Of a stretch of DNA of 64,000 nucleotides, positions 35,490 through 44,173 are shown in pieces; the stretch's first letter is position 1, and each line of letters starts with the position of its first letter. The notes beneath the pieces are model-generated. The model worked only from the letters and a program-made list of their open reading frames with translations. It searched no databases and was not told the DNA's origin. This DNA comes from CAIKMD01 sp035605975. Its GTDB lineage: Bacteria; Pseudomonadota; Alphaproteobacteria; ATCC43930; CGMCC-115725. The stretch lies in NCBI GenBank assembly GCA_035605975.1, contig DATNGG010000075.1:1-64000 (forward strand), in the 5' to 3' direction. Made by a program: the position numbers and the translations under genes.

Positions 35490-36719
35490 TCAACCCTTGT
35501 CGGGCCAGCGCGGCGCGAGGCAAATATGCTCGGGACGCACCCCGACGCCGATCAGCCTCGCCATCAGCCGCCGCAGCACCGGGAAGCGCTGCATAAGCCG
35601 CATCGGCAGCGGCACGCGAACCGCGCCCGACGCGCCGAGCGCACGCGACAGAACACGCTTTTGCACCGCGACCTGAAAGGCTTGCGTCACGCGCATCGGC
35701 CAGGTGCGCCGGCGCTGCACCCGCGCGAGATCGGCCTCGCAGAGCTGGCGCGCGGCGAGCGGCCCGGCCAGAAGATTGGCGGCCGCGACGGCGTCCTGAA
35801 TGGCGAGATTGATGCCGACCCCGCCGACCGGCGACATGGCATGCGCCGCATCGCCGATACAAAGAAGGCCGGGCCGATGCCAGCGCTTCAAGCGGTTCAC
35901 CTGAACGGTGAGGAGCTTGATCTTCTGCCAATCATCGAGCGCGGCGACGCGGTCGGCGACATAGGGCGCGAGCGCGGCAATGCGCGCGCGGAACTCCGCG
36001 ATGCCGCGCGATTGCACGGCTTCGAGCGTGCCCTTCGCAATCACATAACCGAATTGCCACGCCGTGCCGCGATCGATCGCAATGAGAATCCGTCCCGCAT
36101 CGAAACGGCCCATCGTTTCGTCGGGATCGCTGGGGCGGCGCGGCAAATCGAACCACAGCACATCCATCGGCGCGCCGATCTCGTCCACCGCGAGGCCGGC
36201 GCGCTCGCGCATCAGCGAGGAGCGGCCATCGGCGGCGATGACCAGATCGGCCCTGATCTCGAGTGGTCCATGCGGCGATACGCCCGTCACCCCGGCGATG
36301 CGCCCGCCCTCCTCGATGAGGCCCGTCGCCTCGGTCCGCATCTTCAGCGCGAAGGTCGGATAGTGGGCGCCGCGCCGCGCGAGGAAGTCGAGGAAATTCC
36401 ATTGCGGCATGAAAGCGATATAGGGACAGCGCAGCTTCAGATGCGAGAACTCGGCCATGGTGATGGTGGTGTCGCCGATCTGCGCCGAAAGGGTTCTCGC
36501 CTCTTGATGCGGCAGGGCGAGGAACGCGTCGAGCGCGCCCAATTCGTGCATCACTTCGAGGGTCGAGGGATGGATCGTGTCGCCGCGAAAATCGCGCAGG
36601 AAATCGGCGTGCTTTTCGAGGACGACCACATCGACGCCGGCGCGCGCCAGCAACACGCCCACCATCACGCCGGCGGGGCCCCCGCCCACGACGCAGCATC
36701 GCACCGAGATGTTCTGCAT
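35490..36719 (-). CDS. FAD-dependent monooxygenase (PHBH/UbiH-like)
   Basis: 409 residues from the ATG at 36719; a longer frame would overlap the divergent flavin-binding gene. Rossmann motif VVGGGPAGVMVGVLLARAG at the N-terminus, the DG motif in VIAADGRSSLMRERAGL, and the GD motif LCIGDAAHAMSPVGGVGINLA mark a class A flavoprotein hydroxylase. RGDTIHPSTLEVM is seen in many uncharacterised members. It would hydroxylate an aromatic ring using NAD(P)H and O2. The start is divergent from the next gene, with about 138 bases between. Confidence 0.88.
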   Translation of the reverse strand: MQNISVRCCVVGGGPAGVMVGVLLARAGVDVVVLEKHADFLRDFRGDTIHPSTLEVMHELGALDAFLALPHQEARTLSAQIGDTTITMAEFSHLKLRCPYIAFMPQWNFLDFLARRGAHYPTFALKMRTEATGLIEEGGRIAGVTGVSPHGPLEIRADLVIAADGRSSLMRERAGLAVDEIGAPMDVLWFDLPRRPSDPDETMGRFDAGRILIAIDRGTAWQFGYVIAKGTLEAVQSRGIAEFRARIAALAPYVADRVAALDDWQKIKLLTVQVNRLKRWHRPGLLCIGDAAHAMSPVGGVGINLAIQDAVAAANLLAGPLAARQLCEADLARVQRRRTWPMRVTQAFQVAVQKRVLSRALGASGAVRVPLPMRLMQRFPVLRRLMARLIGVGVRPEHICLAPRWPDKG

Positions 36720-36856
36720 GTGCCTCCCCACGCGATTGTGAGCCGGGCCATGGGCCGGATCAAGCGCCGCTGCCCTTGCGAAACGCGCAGCGATCCCGCA
36801 ATCTGGCGCCATCGCAAAACCGGCCACGCCGAATGCGCGGCGAGAGGGGAGCAAGT

Positions 36857-37297
36857 ATGATCAAGATGACGGAACAGATACGAAACCTGCTGAATTCAGC
36901 GCTGGCCGACGGCACGCCGTGCCTCGTCGGGACCTCGACCAAGGACGGGCATCCGCAAATCAGCCCCAAGGGCAGCGTCGTCGCCTTCAACGACGACACG
37001 CTGTGCTATTGGGAGCGCAGCGGGCGCAGCGCCTTGAAGCGGGTGAGCGAGAACCCGCATGTCGTCGTGTTCTTTCGCAATGCCGCACGCGCCAAAGAAA
37101 TTCCGTATCGCGGCGGCGTGATGCGCTTTTACGGCGATGCGCGCGTGCTGACCGACGGCGCCGATCGCGACAAGGTGTGGGAGCTGATCCCCGAGGCCGA
37201 GCGCAAGCCCGATCCCGAGAAGAAGGGCGCCGCCGTGCTCGTCCGCCTCGACCGGATCGAGGAAATCTCCGGCAACATCATCATGCAGCGCGACTGA
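36857..37297 (+). CDS. Pyridoxamine 5'-phosphate oxidase-like split-barrel protein
   Basis: 146 residues from the ATG at 36857. The segment CLVGTSTKDGHPQISPKGSVVAFNDDTLCYWE is typical of flavin-binding split-barrel proteins in the PPOX superfamily, followed by NPHVVVFFRNAARAKEIPYRG. These proteins bind FMN, F420 or heme; the true substrate of this group is unknown. It is divergent from the FAD monooxygenase, so it could supply reduced flavin or repair, but nothing in the sequence proves that. Confidence 0.82.
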   Translation: MIKMTEQIRNLLNSALADGTPCLVGTSTKDGHPQISPKGSVVAFNDDTLCYWERSGRSALKRVSENPHVVVFFRNAARAKEIPYRGGVMRFYGDARVLTDGADRDKVWELIPEAERKPDPEKKGAAVLVRLDRIEEISGNIIMQRD

Positions 37298-37319
37298 GCC
37301 CGGCGCGCCCGACCGCGGC

Positions 37320-38957
37320 TCAAGCCTCGGCCGAGCGTGGGCTCTGCCGCTCGGTGATGAATTCGAGGAGGGCCGGCGTGCCCTCCTTGGTCTTTTCGAC
37401 CGCGCGCTTGATCGCCGGAACGATGGCTTGAGGCTCGGTCACGCGCTCGCCCCAGGCGCCGAGCGCGCGCGCGAAATCGGCGTAATTGCCGCCGATGTCG
37501 GTCGAGCGATAGGTGTCGGTCGAGTATTTCATCACGTTGAGCTCGGCCGCCATCACCGAGTTGTTGAAGAGGATCGAGAGGATCGGCAGCTTCGCACGCA
37601 CCGCCGTCTCGATATCCATGCCAGTGAAGCCGATCGCGGCATCGCCCCAGACATTGATGCAGAGCTTGTCCGGCGCGGCAAGCTTCGCGCCCATGGCAAG
37701 GCCGAGGCCATAACCCAGCTGTGTGCTCTTGCCCCAGCCGAGATAGGAGTGCGGCGTCTTCGATACCCAGAAGGGCACGAGCTGATCGCGCGGGCTGCCC
37801 GAATCATGCGTGACGATGGTGTTGGCGACATCGACCGTCTGCATCAGTTCCCAGATCACGCGATAGGGCGAGAGCGGCGTTGAATTGGAGGTGAGGCGCG
37901 GCATCCATTCGCCGAGCCATTCCTCTTTCGCCGCGCGAATCTCGCCCATGACCGAGGCGAGCCGGCCGCGCGGCTTGCCGTGCAGCCGGTCGCGCAATTC
38001 CGCGAGCAGCGCATCGAGCGCCAGCCCGGCATCGCCGATGAGCGCATGCGCGCTGGCAATGTCCTTGTTGATGTCGGCGGGATCGAGCGTCAGATGCACC
38101 ATGGTCTTGCCCTTGGGCATCTGCATGTTGAAGGGCGTCGCAGTCCAGCTGCAGCCGACGCCGAAGATCAGATCGGCCTTTTGCAGCATGCGGTGGAATT
38201 GCCGCGAATGGGTGGTGCTGCCGGCGCCAAGAGCCAAGGGATGCGTCTCATCGAAGGCGCTCTTGCCGGGATTGCTGGTGCCGACCGGCGCTTCGAGCAA
38301 CTCGGCCAAATCCCGAAGCTGCGTCCAAGCCCTCGCATAGTGCACGCCTTGGCCGGCGAAGATCACCGGCCGCTCGGCTTTGAGCAACGCTTCGGCCACG
38401 GCGGAGACCGCACGCGGGTCGGGCGCGAATTTGAGCCGCGGCGTCTTTTGATAGATCAGCGGCTCCGGCACCTCCTCGGTCCAGAGATCGACCGGGATTT
38501 CGACCATCGCCGGACCGGGCCGGCCGTTCTTCGCCTGGGTGAAGGCGCGGCGCATCGCGTCGGGCACGGCGGAGGGCACCGTCACCTGCTCGACCGATTT
38601 GGTGACGTTGCGGAAATTGACCGCGGCGCTGAAATTGGGTTTGACGCCGGCCTGGGCGCGCGGATGACCCGCCGGGATCACCACGAGCGGCACGGATTCG
38701 GCAAAGGCCTGCGCCACGCCGCCAAAGGCGTTCTCGGTGCCCGGCCCCTGCTGCATGGCGAAGACACCGACGCGGTCGCCGCAGGTGACGCGCCCCAGCG
38801 CATCCGCCATATGCACGCCGGTGCGCTCCTGGCGCACCAGGATCGGACGGATGCCGGATTCGGCTGCCGACTCGATCAAGCCGTTGCGCGGATAGCAGAC
38901 GAGATCGGTGACGCCCTCGCGCTTCAAGATTTCGGCAATCGCGGCGTTGACCTTCAT
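37320..38957 (-). CDS. ThDP-dependent enzyme (acetolactate synthase-like fold)
   Basis: 545 residues with the three-domain ThDP fold. The activating Glu44 is in VRQERTGVHMADALG. The ThDP-Mg motif is NVWGDAAIGFTGMDIETAV ending in FNNS. The N-terminal CYPRNGLIESAAESG differs from biosynthetic IlvB proteins, and there is no regulatory subunit gene nearby, so it is more likely a catabolic decarboxylase or lyase of a 2-keto acid. It lies downstream of the first amidohydrolase of the array in the same direction (78 bases), so it may belong to that operon. Confidence 0.86.
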   Translation of the reverse strand: MKVNAAIAEILKREGVTDLVCYPRNGLIESAAESGIRPILVRQERTGVHMADALGRVTCGDRVGVFAMQQGPGTENAFGGVAQAFAESVPLVVIPAGHPRAQAGVKPNFSAAVNFRNVTKSVEQVTVPSAVPDAMRRAFTQAKNGRPGPAMVEIPVDLWTEEVPEPLIYQKTPRLKFAPDPRAVSAVAEALLKAERPVIFAGQGVHYARAWTQLRDLAELLEAPVGTSNPGKSAFDETHPLALGAGSTTHSRQFHRMLQKADLIFGVGCSWTATPFNMQMPKGKTMVHLTLDPADINKDIASAHALIGDAGLALDALLAELRDRLHGKPRGRLASVMGEIRAAKEEWLGEWMPRLTSNSTPLSPYRVIWELMQTVDVANTIVTHDSGSPRDQLVPFWVSKTPHSYLGWGKSTQLGYGLGLAMGAKLAAPDKLCINVWGDAAIGFTGMDIETAVRAKLPILSILFNNSVMAAELNVMKYSTDTYRSTDIGGNYADFARALGAWGERVTEPQAIVPAIKRAVEKTKEGTPALLEFITERQSPRSAEA

Positions 38958-39035
38958 GGCGACTCTCTTTCTTGCGTTAAACCGTCATTCCCGCACAAGG
39001 GATGATGAAGAGGGAGGGGCTCGTCGGCTCACGAC

Positions 39036-40274
39036 CTATTCCGCCGCCGGGCGAGCGGCGCGGCGCTTTTCCTTCCACTCGGCAAGGCGCGGCTCGAGCT
39101 TGAAGAGCCTCAGCGCATTGCCGCCCAAAATGTTGCGCTTGGCGTCCTCCGACAGGAACGGCAGATCGTAGATCGTCGCGGGCAAATCCGTATCCCAATG
39201 CGGATAGTCGGAGGAATAGCAGAGCTGCGTTTCGGCGTTGATCATCTTGAAGGTCAATTCCAGCGCCGCGCGATTATCGACCATCTCCATGGGCTGCGAC
39301 GAGTAGTACATCTCGCGCATATAATCGGAGGGGCGCTTTTTGAGGAGCGGCACCTCGGACGAGCGCATCATCCATTCATTGTCGAGCCGCTGCATCAGGA
39401 ACGGAATCCAAGCGAGGCCGCTTTCGACCCAGATCGTCTTGAGCTTGGGGAAGCGCTCCGGCATGCCGTTGACGAGCCAATTCGTGCAATGGAGGATCGA
39501 CGACCAGGAGAAGCCGAGCGCATGCGCCGCGATGAAGCGGTTGCAGAGATTCATCGCGCGATCGCGTCCCCACCAGAGGCCGGCATGGAAGACAAGCGGC
39601 AGGCCCATCTCCTCCATCAGCGCGAAGGTCGGAACGAAGGCGTTGTCGTAGACCGGCTTGAAGCGTGGCGTCAGGAAAGTGAAGGCGACAACGCCCTTGG
39701 TTCCAGCGAAGTCCTTGACGACCTTATGCATCGCCTCAGGATCGCTCGCGGGCAGATAGAGCGAGGCCTTGATGCGCGGCTCCTCGGCAAGGATGCGCTC
39801 GCACAGCCAGCGATTATAGGCGCGCGCCATCGCCACCTCGACCTCGGGCCGGGGCGTGAAGGGCAGGCCCAGCATCGGCGTCGGGAAGAGCAGCACTTGA
39901 TCGATGCCAATCGCATCCATCCAGCGCTTCGTATAAGCGATGTCGCGATGCGTGCCGGCGGGGAAGGTCTCGGGCGTGCGGCCGTCGCGCCGCGTGACGC
40001 GGCCAGTCATGTCCTGGTAGGAGCCGGTCGGCGCAGTGATGCCGCCGCCGCCATAGCCCTGATAGCGCGCCTGATCGCGCAGCACCGGATCTTCGATGTA
40101 TTCGACGATCTGCGCGAAGGAGAGCGTCTCGAGATGATGGCCGTCGACATCGACGATCGGGAAATCCTCGTAGCGGCGCTGCTCCGCCTGCTGGCGCGCA
40201 TGGGCAAGCAGGGTCGCGGTGTCGAACGCCTCGACCGCGAGATCGCGGAATCGGATGTCCTCGAGCGTATCCAT
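39036..40274 (-). CDS. Amidohydrolase array member 1
   Basis: 412 residues, amidohydrolase_2 (ACMSD-like) superfamily. The N-terminal metal motif is VDVDGHHLET (Asp44-x-His46, Glu49). Further candidate ligands are the His of PLVFHAGLWW, the His of AAHALGFSW, Glu in WVESGLAWIPF, and Asp in CYSSDYPHWDTD. It is the most divergent of the five paralogues: it has three extra N-terminal residues, FHAGLWW where the others read FHGA-AW, and a longer basic C-terminus. It is separated from members 2-5 by a 1.3 kb block carrying opposite-strand genes. The reaction is unknown; hydrolysis or decarboxylation are the family options. Confidence 0.86.
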   Translation of the reverse strand: MDTLEDIRFRDLAVEAFDTATLLAHARQQAEQRRYEDFPIVDVDGHHLETLSFAQIVEYIEDPVLRDQARYQGYGGGGITAPTGSYQDMTGRVTRRDGRTPETFPAGTHRDIAYTKRWMDAIGIDQVLLFPTPMLGLPFTPRPEVEVAMARAYNRWLCERILAEEPRIKASLYLPASDPEAMHKVVKDFAGTKGVVAFTFLTPRFKPVYDNAFVPTFALMEEMGLPLVFHAGLWWGRDRAMNLCNRFIAAHALGFSWSSILHCTNWLVNGMPERFPKLKTIWVESGLAWIPFLMQRLDNEWMMRSSEVPLLKKRPSDYMREMYYSSQPMEMVDNRAALELTFKMINAETQLCYSSDYPHWDTDLPATIYDLPFLSEDAKRNILGGNALRLFKLEPRLAEWKEKRRAARPAAE

Positions 40275-40507
40275 GGGCCCTCCCTTTCCGGCCGCGGGCC
40301 GGACTTTCCGGCGATTTTACGGGGCGCCCCGGGCGGAGGCAAAGGATGGTTTCGCGGCGGGCTCGAGCGTCGCGCGCAGCTCCGCATGGGGCCGGCCATA
40401 GGCGACGATGACGACGACGCCGTTGCCGCGAAGCTTCGCCTCATCATCCGCGCGCCAAACCCTATGAGATGGGCGCGTTAACTACATATGCAGTAAATAC
40501 GACTTGA
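40275..40507. other. Intergenic stretch without a recognisable gene
   Basis: This 233-base gap lies upstream of amidohydrolase 1. The first 60 bases are C/G-rich leader with GGAGG (minus strand) for that gene. On the minus strand, about 50 codons between 40459 and 40324 read as plausible protein (GVVVIVAYGRPHAELRATLEP), but no start codon is evident; it may be a gene remnant. The last 35 bases are AT-rich. No promoter pair was confirmed. Confidence 0.3.
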
Positions 40508-40741
40508 ATGAGGACATGTCTGAGCGCCCTCACTGCTGCAGCCCTCTTCTACAACCCGTCGCTTGCCGAAGCACGCGCGCGATGGGATATCGCCCGGGCC
40601 GGTATAAAAACCGCGGCACAGATCGCGAATCCGATGCTCAACGCGACGGGGCCCGGCTCCCCATTGCACAAGCCGAGGCGCCTCGCACCGCAGCCGCGGC
40701 CGCGCTCACCTCCGGAGCCGGCACGCTTGCAGAGAGAATGA
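40508..40741 (+). pseudogene. Remnant of a TolC-family outer-membrane efflux protein
   Basis: 77 codons. Residues 11-50 (AALFYNPSLAEARARW, then DIARAGIKTAAQIANPMLNA) match the start of the TolC/CzcC outer-membrane efflux family, where a helix of N-P-x-L-x-x-A-R-A-x-x-x-x-A-R-A-G is followed by P-N-P-x-L. Members are normally over 400 residues, so only the first helical unit survives, and the remainder turns into Pro/Arg-rich frame-shifted sequence. No signal peptide of normal length precedes it. It lies just before a DUF347 membrane protein of the same strand, a pairing seen near heavy-metal efflux genes. Confidence 0.5.
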
Positions 40742-40793
40742 CGCTTGCCCGGATGACAGAGTCCATGGAGGTTGAAAGCGAGGTGATGGGCCG

Positions 40794-41594
40794 ATGACGC
40801 AGAGCCAAGACGCGATTTTCAGCAAGGTTCCGGCGGTCACGCTGGGGTTCTGGATCATCAAGATTCTGGCAACCACCCTCGGCGAGACCGGCGGCGATTC
40901 GGTGACGATGAGCTGGCTGAATGCCGACCAGCATCCCGAGAATGGCGGGTATCTGATCGGCACCGGCTTATTCCTCGTCGTGTTCATTGCGGCCGTGATC
41001 GCGCAAATCACGCGCAAGACATTCAATCCCTGGATCTATTGGCTGGCCATCGTCGCCTCGACGACGGTGGGCACGGCGATGGCGGATTTTTTCGATCGCT
41101 CGCTCGGCATCGGCTATGCCGGCGGCTCGACGGTGCTCTTGCTTTGCGTCATCGCCAGCCTCGGCAGCTGGTACTGGTCGGAAGGCACGATCGCCGTCAA
41201 CACGGTGAGCACGCCGCGGATCGAAGTCTATTACTGGCTGACTATCACTTTCTCGCAAACCCTCGGCACGGCGCTCGGCGATTGGGTGGCCGATACCGAT
41301 TTGGGCTATGGCGGCGGCGTGGTGTTTTTCGGCACCGGCCTCCTCGTCCTCGCCGTCTTGTATTGGCGGACCCAAGTTTCGCGGGTTGCGCTGTTCTGGG
41401 CTGCATTTATCCTGACCCGCCCGCTTGGGGCTACCATCGGCGATTTTCTCGACAAGCCGGTCGCGGAGGGCGGCTTCGACCTCAGCCGGCCACTCGCCTC
41501 CCTGGTCATCGCGGTGCTCATCATCGCCTTGATCGCGATCCTGCCGCAGCGGGCAGGGATGCATCCTTCGAGCGCGACGGGCTTCTCTCGCTGA
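40794..41594 (+). CDS. DUF347 (COG4705) integral membrane protein
   Basis: 266 residues with about eight membrane segments arranged as four repeats of a DUF347 unit. The repeat is recognisable in LGFWIIKILATTLGETGGDS, VASTTVGTAMADFFD, TFSQTLGTALGDWVAD and LTRPLGATIGDFLDKP: each ends in T-x-G-x-x-x-x-D. The function is unknown; homologues are often near metal-resistance loci. The gene is on the plus strand and interrupts the minus-strand amidohydrolase array between members 1 and 2. Its stop is 24 bases from the stop of member 2. Confidence 0.87.
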   Translation: MTQSQDAIFSKVPAVTLGFWIIKILATTLGETGGDSVTMSWLNADQHPENGGYLIGTGLFLVVFIAAVIAQITRKTFNPWIYWLAIVASTTVGTAMADFFDRSLGIGYAGGSTVLLLCVIASLGSWYWSEGTIAVNTVSTPRIEVYYWLTITFSQTLGTALGDWVADTDLGYGGGVVFFGTGLLVLAVLYWRTQVSRVALFWAAFILTRPLGATIGDFLDKPVAEGGFDLSRPLASLVIAVLIIALIAILPQRAGMHPSSATGFSR

Positions 41595-41618
41595 TCGCCG
41601 GGCGCGGCGCGCGCCGCG

Positions 41619-42845
41619 CTACTGCGCCGCCGATTGCGCCAGGCGCTTGATCTTGGTTTCGGAGAGCACCGGCTCGAGGTTGAAGACGCGTTTCGCGTTG
41701 CCGCCGAGGATGTTGCGCTTCGCCGTTTCCGAGAGAAACGGCAGATCGTAGATCGTCGAGGGCAGGTCCATATCCCAGTGCGGATAGTCCGACGCATACA
41801 TCAGCTGCGTCTCGGCGTTGATCATCTTGAAGGTCAACTCCAAGGCTTCCTTGTTGTTGACCATCTCCATCGGCTGCGAAGAGTAGTACATCTCGCGCAT
41901 ATAGTCGGAAGGCCGCCGTTTCAGGAGCGGCACCTCGGAGGAGCGCATCATCCATTCATTGTCGAGGCGCTGCATCAGGAACGGAATCCAGGCAAGCCCG
42001 CTCTCGATCCAGCAGACTTTCAGCTTCGGGAAGCGCTCCGGCAAGCCGTTCACCAGCCAGTTGGTGAGATGAATGACGTTGAACCACACGAAGCCCAAAG
42101 CGTGGACGCCGATGAAGCGGTTGCAGAGCGAGAGGCTCTGATCCTCGCCCCAGGCATAGGCGCCGTGAAAGACGAGGGTGAGATTGCGCTCTTCCATGGC
42201 GCGCCACGTCTTCATGAAGGCGTTGTCGTGGACGCTCTTGTAATGCGGCGAGACCACGGTGAAGCCGATCACGCCCTTCTTGTCGCCGAACTCCTCGACC
42301 ATCTTGTAGCAGGCCTCGGGGTCCTTGAAGGGCAGATAGAGGGTCGATTTGATACGCGGCTCATGCGCCAGGATTTCCTCGCACAGCCAGCGGTTATAGG
42401 CACGGGCCAGCGCCACCTCGACCTCGGTGCGGGGCGTGGTGCCGAGGAAGAGCATCGGCGTCGGAAACATGCAGGAGATATCGACCCCGATCGCATCCAT
42501 CCAGCGCTTGGTCATGGTGATGTCGCGATGCGGCGTGGGCGGCGTCTTCTCGAGCCGCCGCCCGCGGTTGCGGGTGACCCGACCCATGAGGTTCTGATAG
42601 GAGCCGGAGGTCGAGGTGAGGCCTTGCGCGCCATAACCCTGATAGCGCGCCTGCTCGCGCATCACCGGGTCTTCGATGTAGTTGCAGATCTGGGCGAAGG
42701 ATTCGGTCTCGTAATGATGTGCATCGACATCGACGATGAGAAAATCTTCATAGCGGCGCTGGATCGCCTGCTGGTTAGCGTGAGCGAGCAGCGTCTTCGT
42801 GTCGAATTCCTCGACCGACAGATCGCGAAAGCTGACCGTATCCAT
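41619..42845 (-). CDS. Amidohydrolase array member 2
   Basis: 408 residues, same superfamily. The metal motif is VDVDAHHYET (Asp41-x-His43, Glu46), with Ala where the other four have Gly. Later ligands: His in LTLVFHGAYAW, His in GVHALGFVW, Glu in WIESGLAWIPF, Asp in MYASDYPHWDMD. It has a distinctive ARYQGYGAQGLTSTSG loop and MFPTPMLFLG near the active site. A 76-base stretch (41803-41878) is identical to member 4 although flanking regions differ. Expected to be the last gene of the Rieske-to-amidohydrolase message. Confidence 0.86.
   Translation of the reverse strand: MDTVSFRDLSVEEFDTKTLLAHANQQAIQRRYEDFLIVDVDAHHYETESFAQICNYIEDPVMREQARYQGYGAQGLTSTSGSYQNLMGRVTRNRGRRLEKTPPTPHRDITMTKRWMDAIGVDISCMFPTPMLFLGTTPRTEVEVALARAYNRWLCEEILAHEPRIKSTLYLPFKDPEACYKMVEEFGDKKGVIGFTVVSPHYKSVHDNAFMKTWRAMEERNLTLVFHGAYAWGEDQSLSLCNRFIGVHALGFVWFNVIHLTNWLVNGLPERFPKLKVCWIESGLAWIPFLMQRLDNEWMMRSSEVPLLKRRPSDYMREMYYSSQPMEMVNNKEALELTFKMINAETQLMYASDYPHWDMDLPSTIYDLPFLSETAKRNILGGNAKRVFNLEPVLSETKIKRLAQSAAQ
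41803..41878 (-). repeat. Identical tract shared with amidohydrolase 4 (copy A)
   Basis: Seventy-six bases are identical to 44358-44433, encoding the same region around FKMINAETQL and EMVNNKEALELT. Member 3, which lies between the two, differs at several third-codon positions in this stretch. This local identity inside otherwise diverged genes suggests gene conversion. Confidence 0.7.
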
Positions 42846-42896
42846 GCAAGAAGTCCTTCTTTGCTCCTCTCTCCCGCGAATGGAGAGCTTTGATCC

Positions 42897-44135
42897 TTAC
42901 TGTGCCGCGACGCGTGCCGCGAGGCGCTTGGTCTTCAGCTCCGAGATCACCGGCTCGAGATTGAAGAAGCGCCGCGCATTGCCGCCCAGGATGTTGCGCT
43001 TGGCCTGTTCCGAGAGGAACGGCAAATCGTAAATCGTCGAGGGCAGGTCCATGTCCCAATGCGGGTAGTCGGACGAGTACATGAGCTGCGTCTCGGCATT
43101 GATCATCTTGAAGGTCAGCTCGAGCGCCTCGCGGTTGTTCACCATCTCCATCGGTTGCGTCGAGTAGAACATCTCACGCATATAGTCCGACGGCCGGCGC
43201 TTCAACAGCGGCACTTCCGATGAGCGCATCATCCACTCATTGTCGAGGCGCTGCATCAGGAACGGAACCCAGGCGAGGCCGCTCTCGACCCAGCAGGTTT
43301 TGAGCTTGGGGAAACGCTCGGGCAACCCGTTCACCAGCCAGTTCGTCATATGGAGAATGTTGAACCACGCGAAGCCCAGCGCATGCACCGCCATGAAGCG
43401 GTTGCAAAGCTCGAGGCTCTGATCGCCGCCCCAGGCATAGGCGCCGTGGAAGACGAGCGGCAGGCCCGCCTCTTCGAGGAGCGCATAGGTCTTCATGTAG
43501 GAATTGTCGTAGACCGCCTTGTAGCGCGGCGAGACGATGGTGAAGCCGATGACGCCTTTCTTGCCCGCGAAATCCTTGACCATCTTGTAGGTGGCTTCGG
43601 GATCGTTCAGCGGCAGATAGAGCGTCGAGCAGATGCGCGATTCCTCGCGCAGAACGGTCTCGCACAGCCACCGGTTATAGGCGCGGGCGAGCGCGTTCTC
43701 GACATCGGGCCGGGGGGTCAGGCCCAGGGTCAGCATCGGCGTCGGGAAGAGGCAGACGATATCGATGCCGATCGCATCCATCCAGCGCTTGGTCAAGGTG
43801 ACGTCGCGATGCGGCGCGGCCGGGGTTTTCTCATTGGGATTGCCGCCGGTGCGGCGCGTCACGCGGCCCAGCAGGTTCTGATAGCCGCCGCCCGCGGTCG
43901 CGGTGGTGATGCCGCCGGTGCCGAAGCCCTGATATTTCGCCTGATCGCGCATCACCGGGTCTTCGATGTATTCGCAAATCTGGGCGAAAGAGGCCGTCTC
44001 GAAGTGGTGGCCGTCGACATCGACGATGAGGAAGTCCTCGTAGCGGCGCTGGACCGCCTGCTCGCTCGCATGGGCGAGGAGCGTCTTGGTGTCGATTTCT
44101 GCGATCGAGAGATCGCGGAAGTTGACCGTATCCAT
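42897..44135 (-). CDS. Amidohydrolase array member 3
   Basis: 412 residues from the ATG at 44135 (GGAGG at 44146-44150). Candidate ligands: Asp41-x-His43 and Glu46 in VDVDGHHFET, His229 in PLVFHGAYAW, His250 in AVHALGFAW, His261, Glu283 in WVESGLAWVPF, and Asp355 in MYSSDYPHWDMD. A Gly-rich insertion (TTATAGGGYQNLLGR, residues 76-90) is shared with member 4 but not with 1, 2 or 5. All catalytic positions are intact, so it is not a decayed copy. The next gene starts 51 bases on. Confidence 0.86.
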   Translation of the reverse strand: MDTVNFRDLSIAEIDTKTLLAHASEQAVQRRYEDFLIVDVDGHHFETASFAQICEYIEDPVMRDQAKYQGFGTGGITTATAGGGYQNLLGRVTRRTGGNPNEKTPAAPHRDVTLTKRWMDAIGIDIVCLFPTPMLTLGLTPRPDVENALARAYNRWLCETVLREESRICSTLYLPLNDPEATYKMVKDFAGKKGVIGFTIVSPRYKAVYDNSYMKTYALLEEAGLPLVFHGAYAWGGDQSLELCNRFMAVHALGFAWFNILHMTNWLVNGLPERFPKLKTCWVESGLAWVPFLMQRLDNEWMMRSSEVPLLKRRPSDYMREMFYSTQPMEMVNNREALELTFKMINAETQLMYSSDYPHWDMDLPSTIYDLPFLSEQAKRNILGGNARRFFNLEPVISELKTKRLAARVAAQ

Positions 44136-44173
44136 CGCTAAGTTTCCTCCGTTCGCGTTCGTCTCAACCGGCC

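Noticed and set aside
34047..36860. A 937-codon open frame on the plus strand
   Set aside because: It is antisense to the Mo-hydroxylase small subunits and the FAD monooxygenase, which have full cofactor motifs. The composition is that of a shadow frame.
38984..39010. A second copy of the palindromic repeat near 38984
   Set aside because: Only a short piece (GTCATTCCCGC) resembles the 57707 element; the second arm is missing, so it is not annotated as a repeat.
40324..40459. A possible small gene or gene remnant on the minus strand upstream of amidohydrolase 1
   Set aside because: About 50 codons look protein-like, but no start codon or ribosome-binding site is present and I could not assign a family. 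Left only as a note in the intergenic entry.
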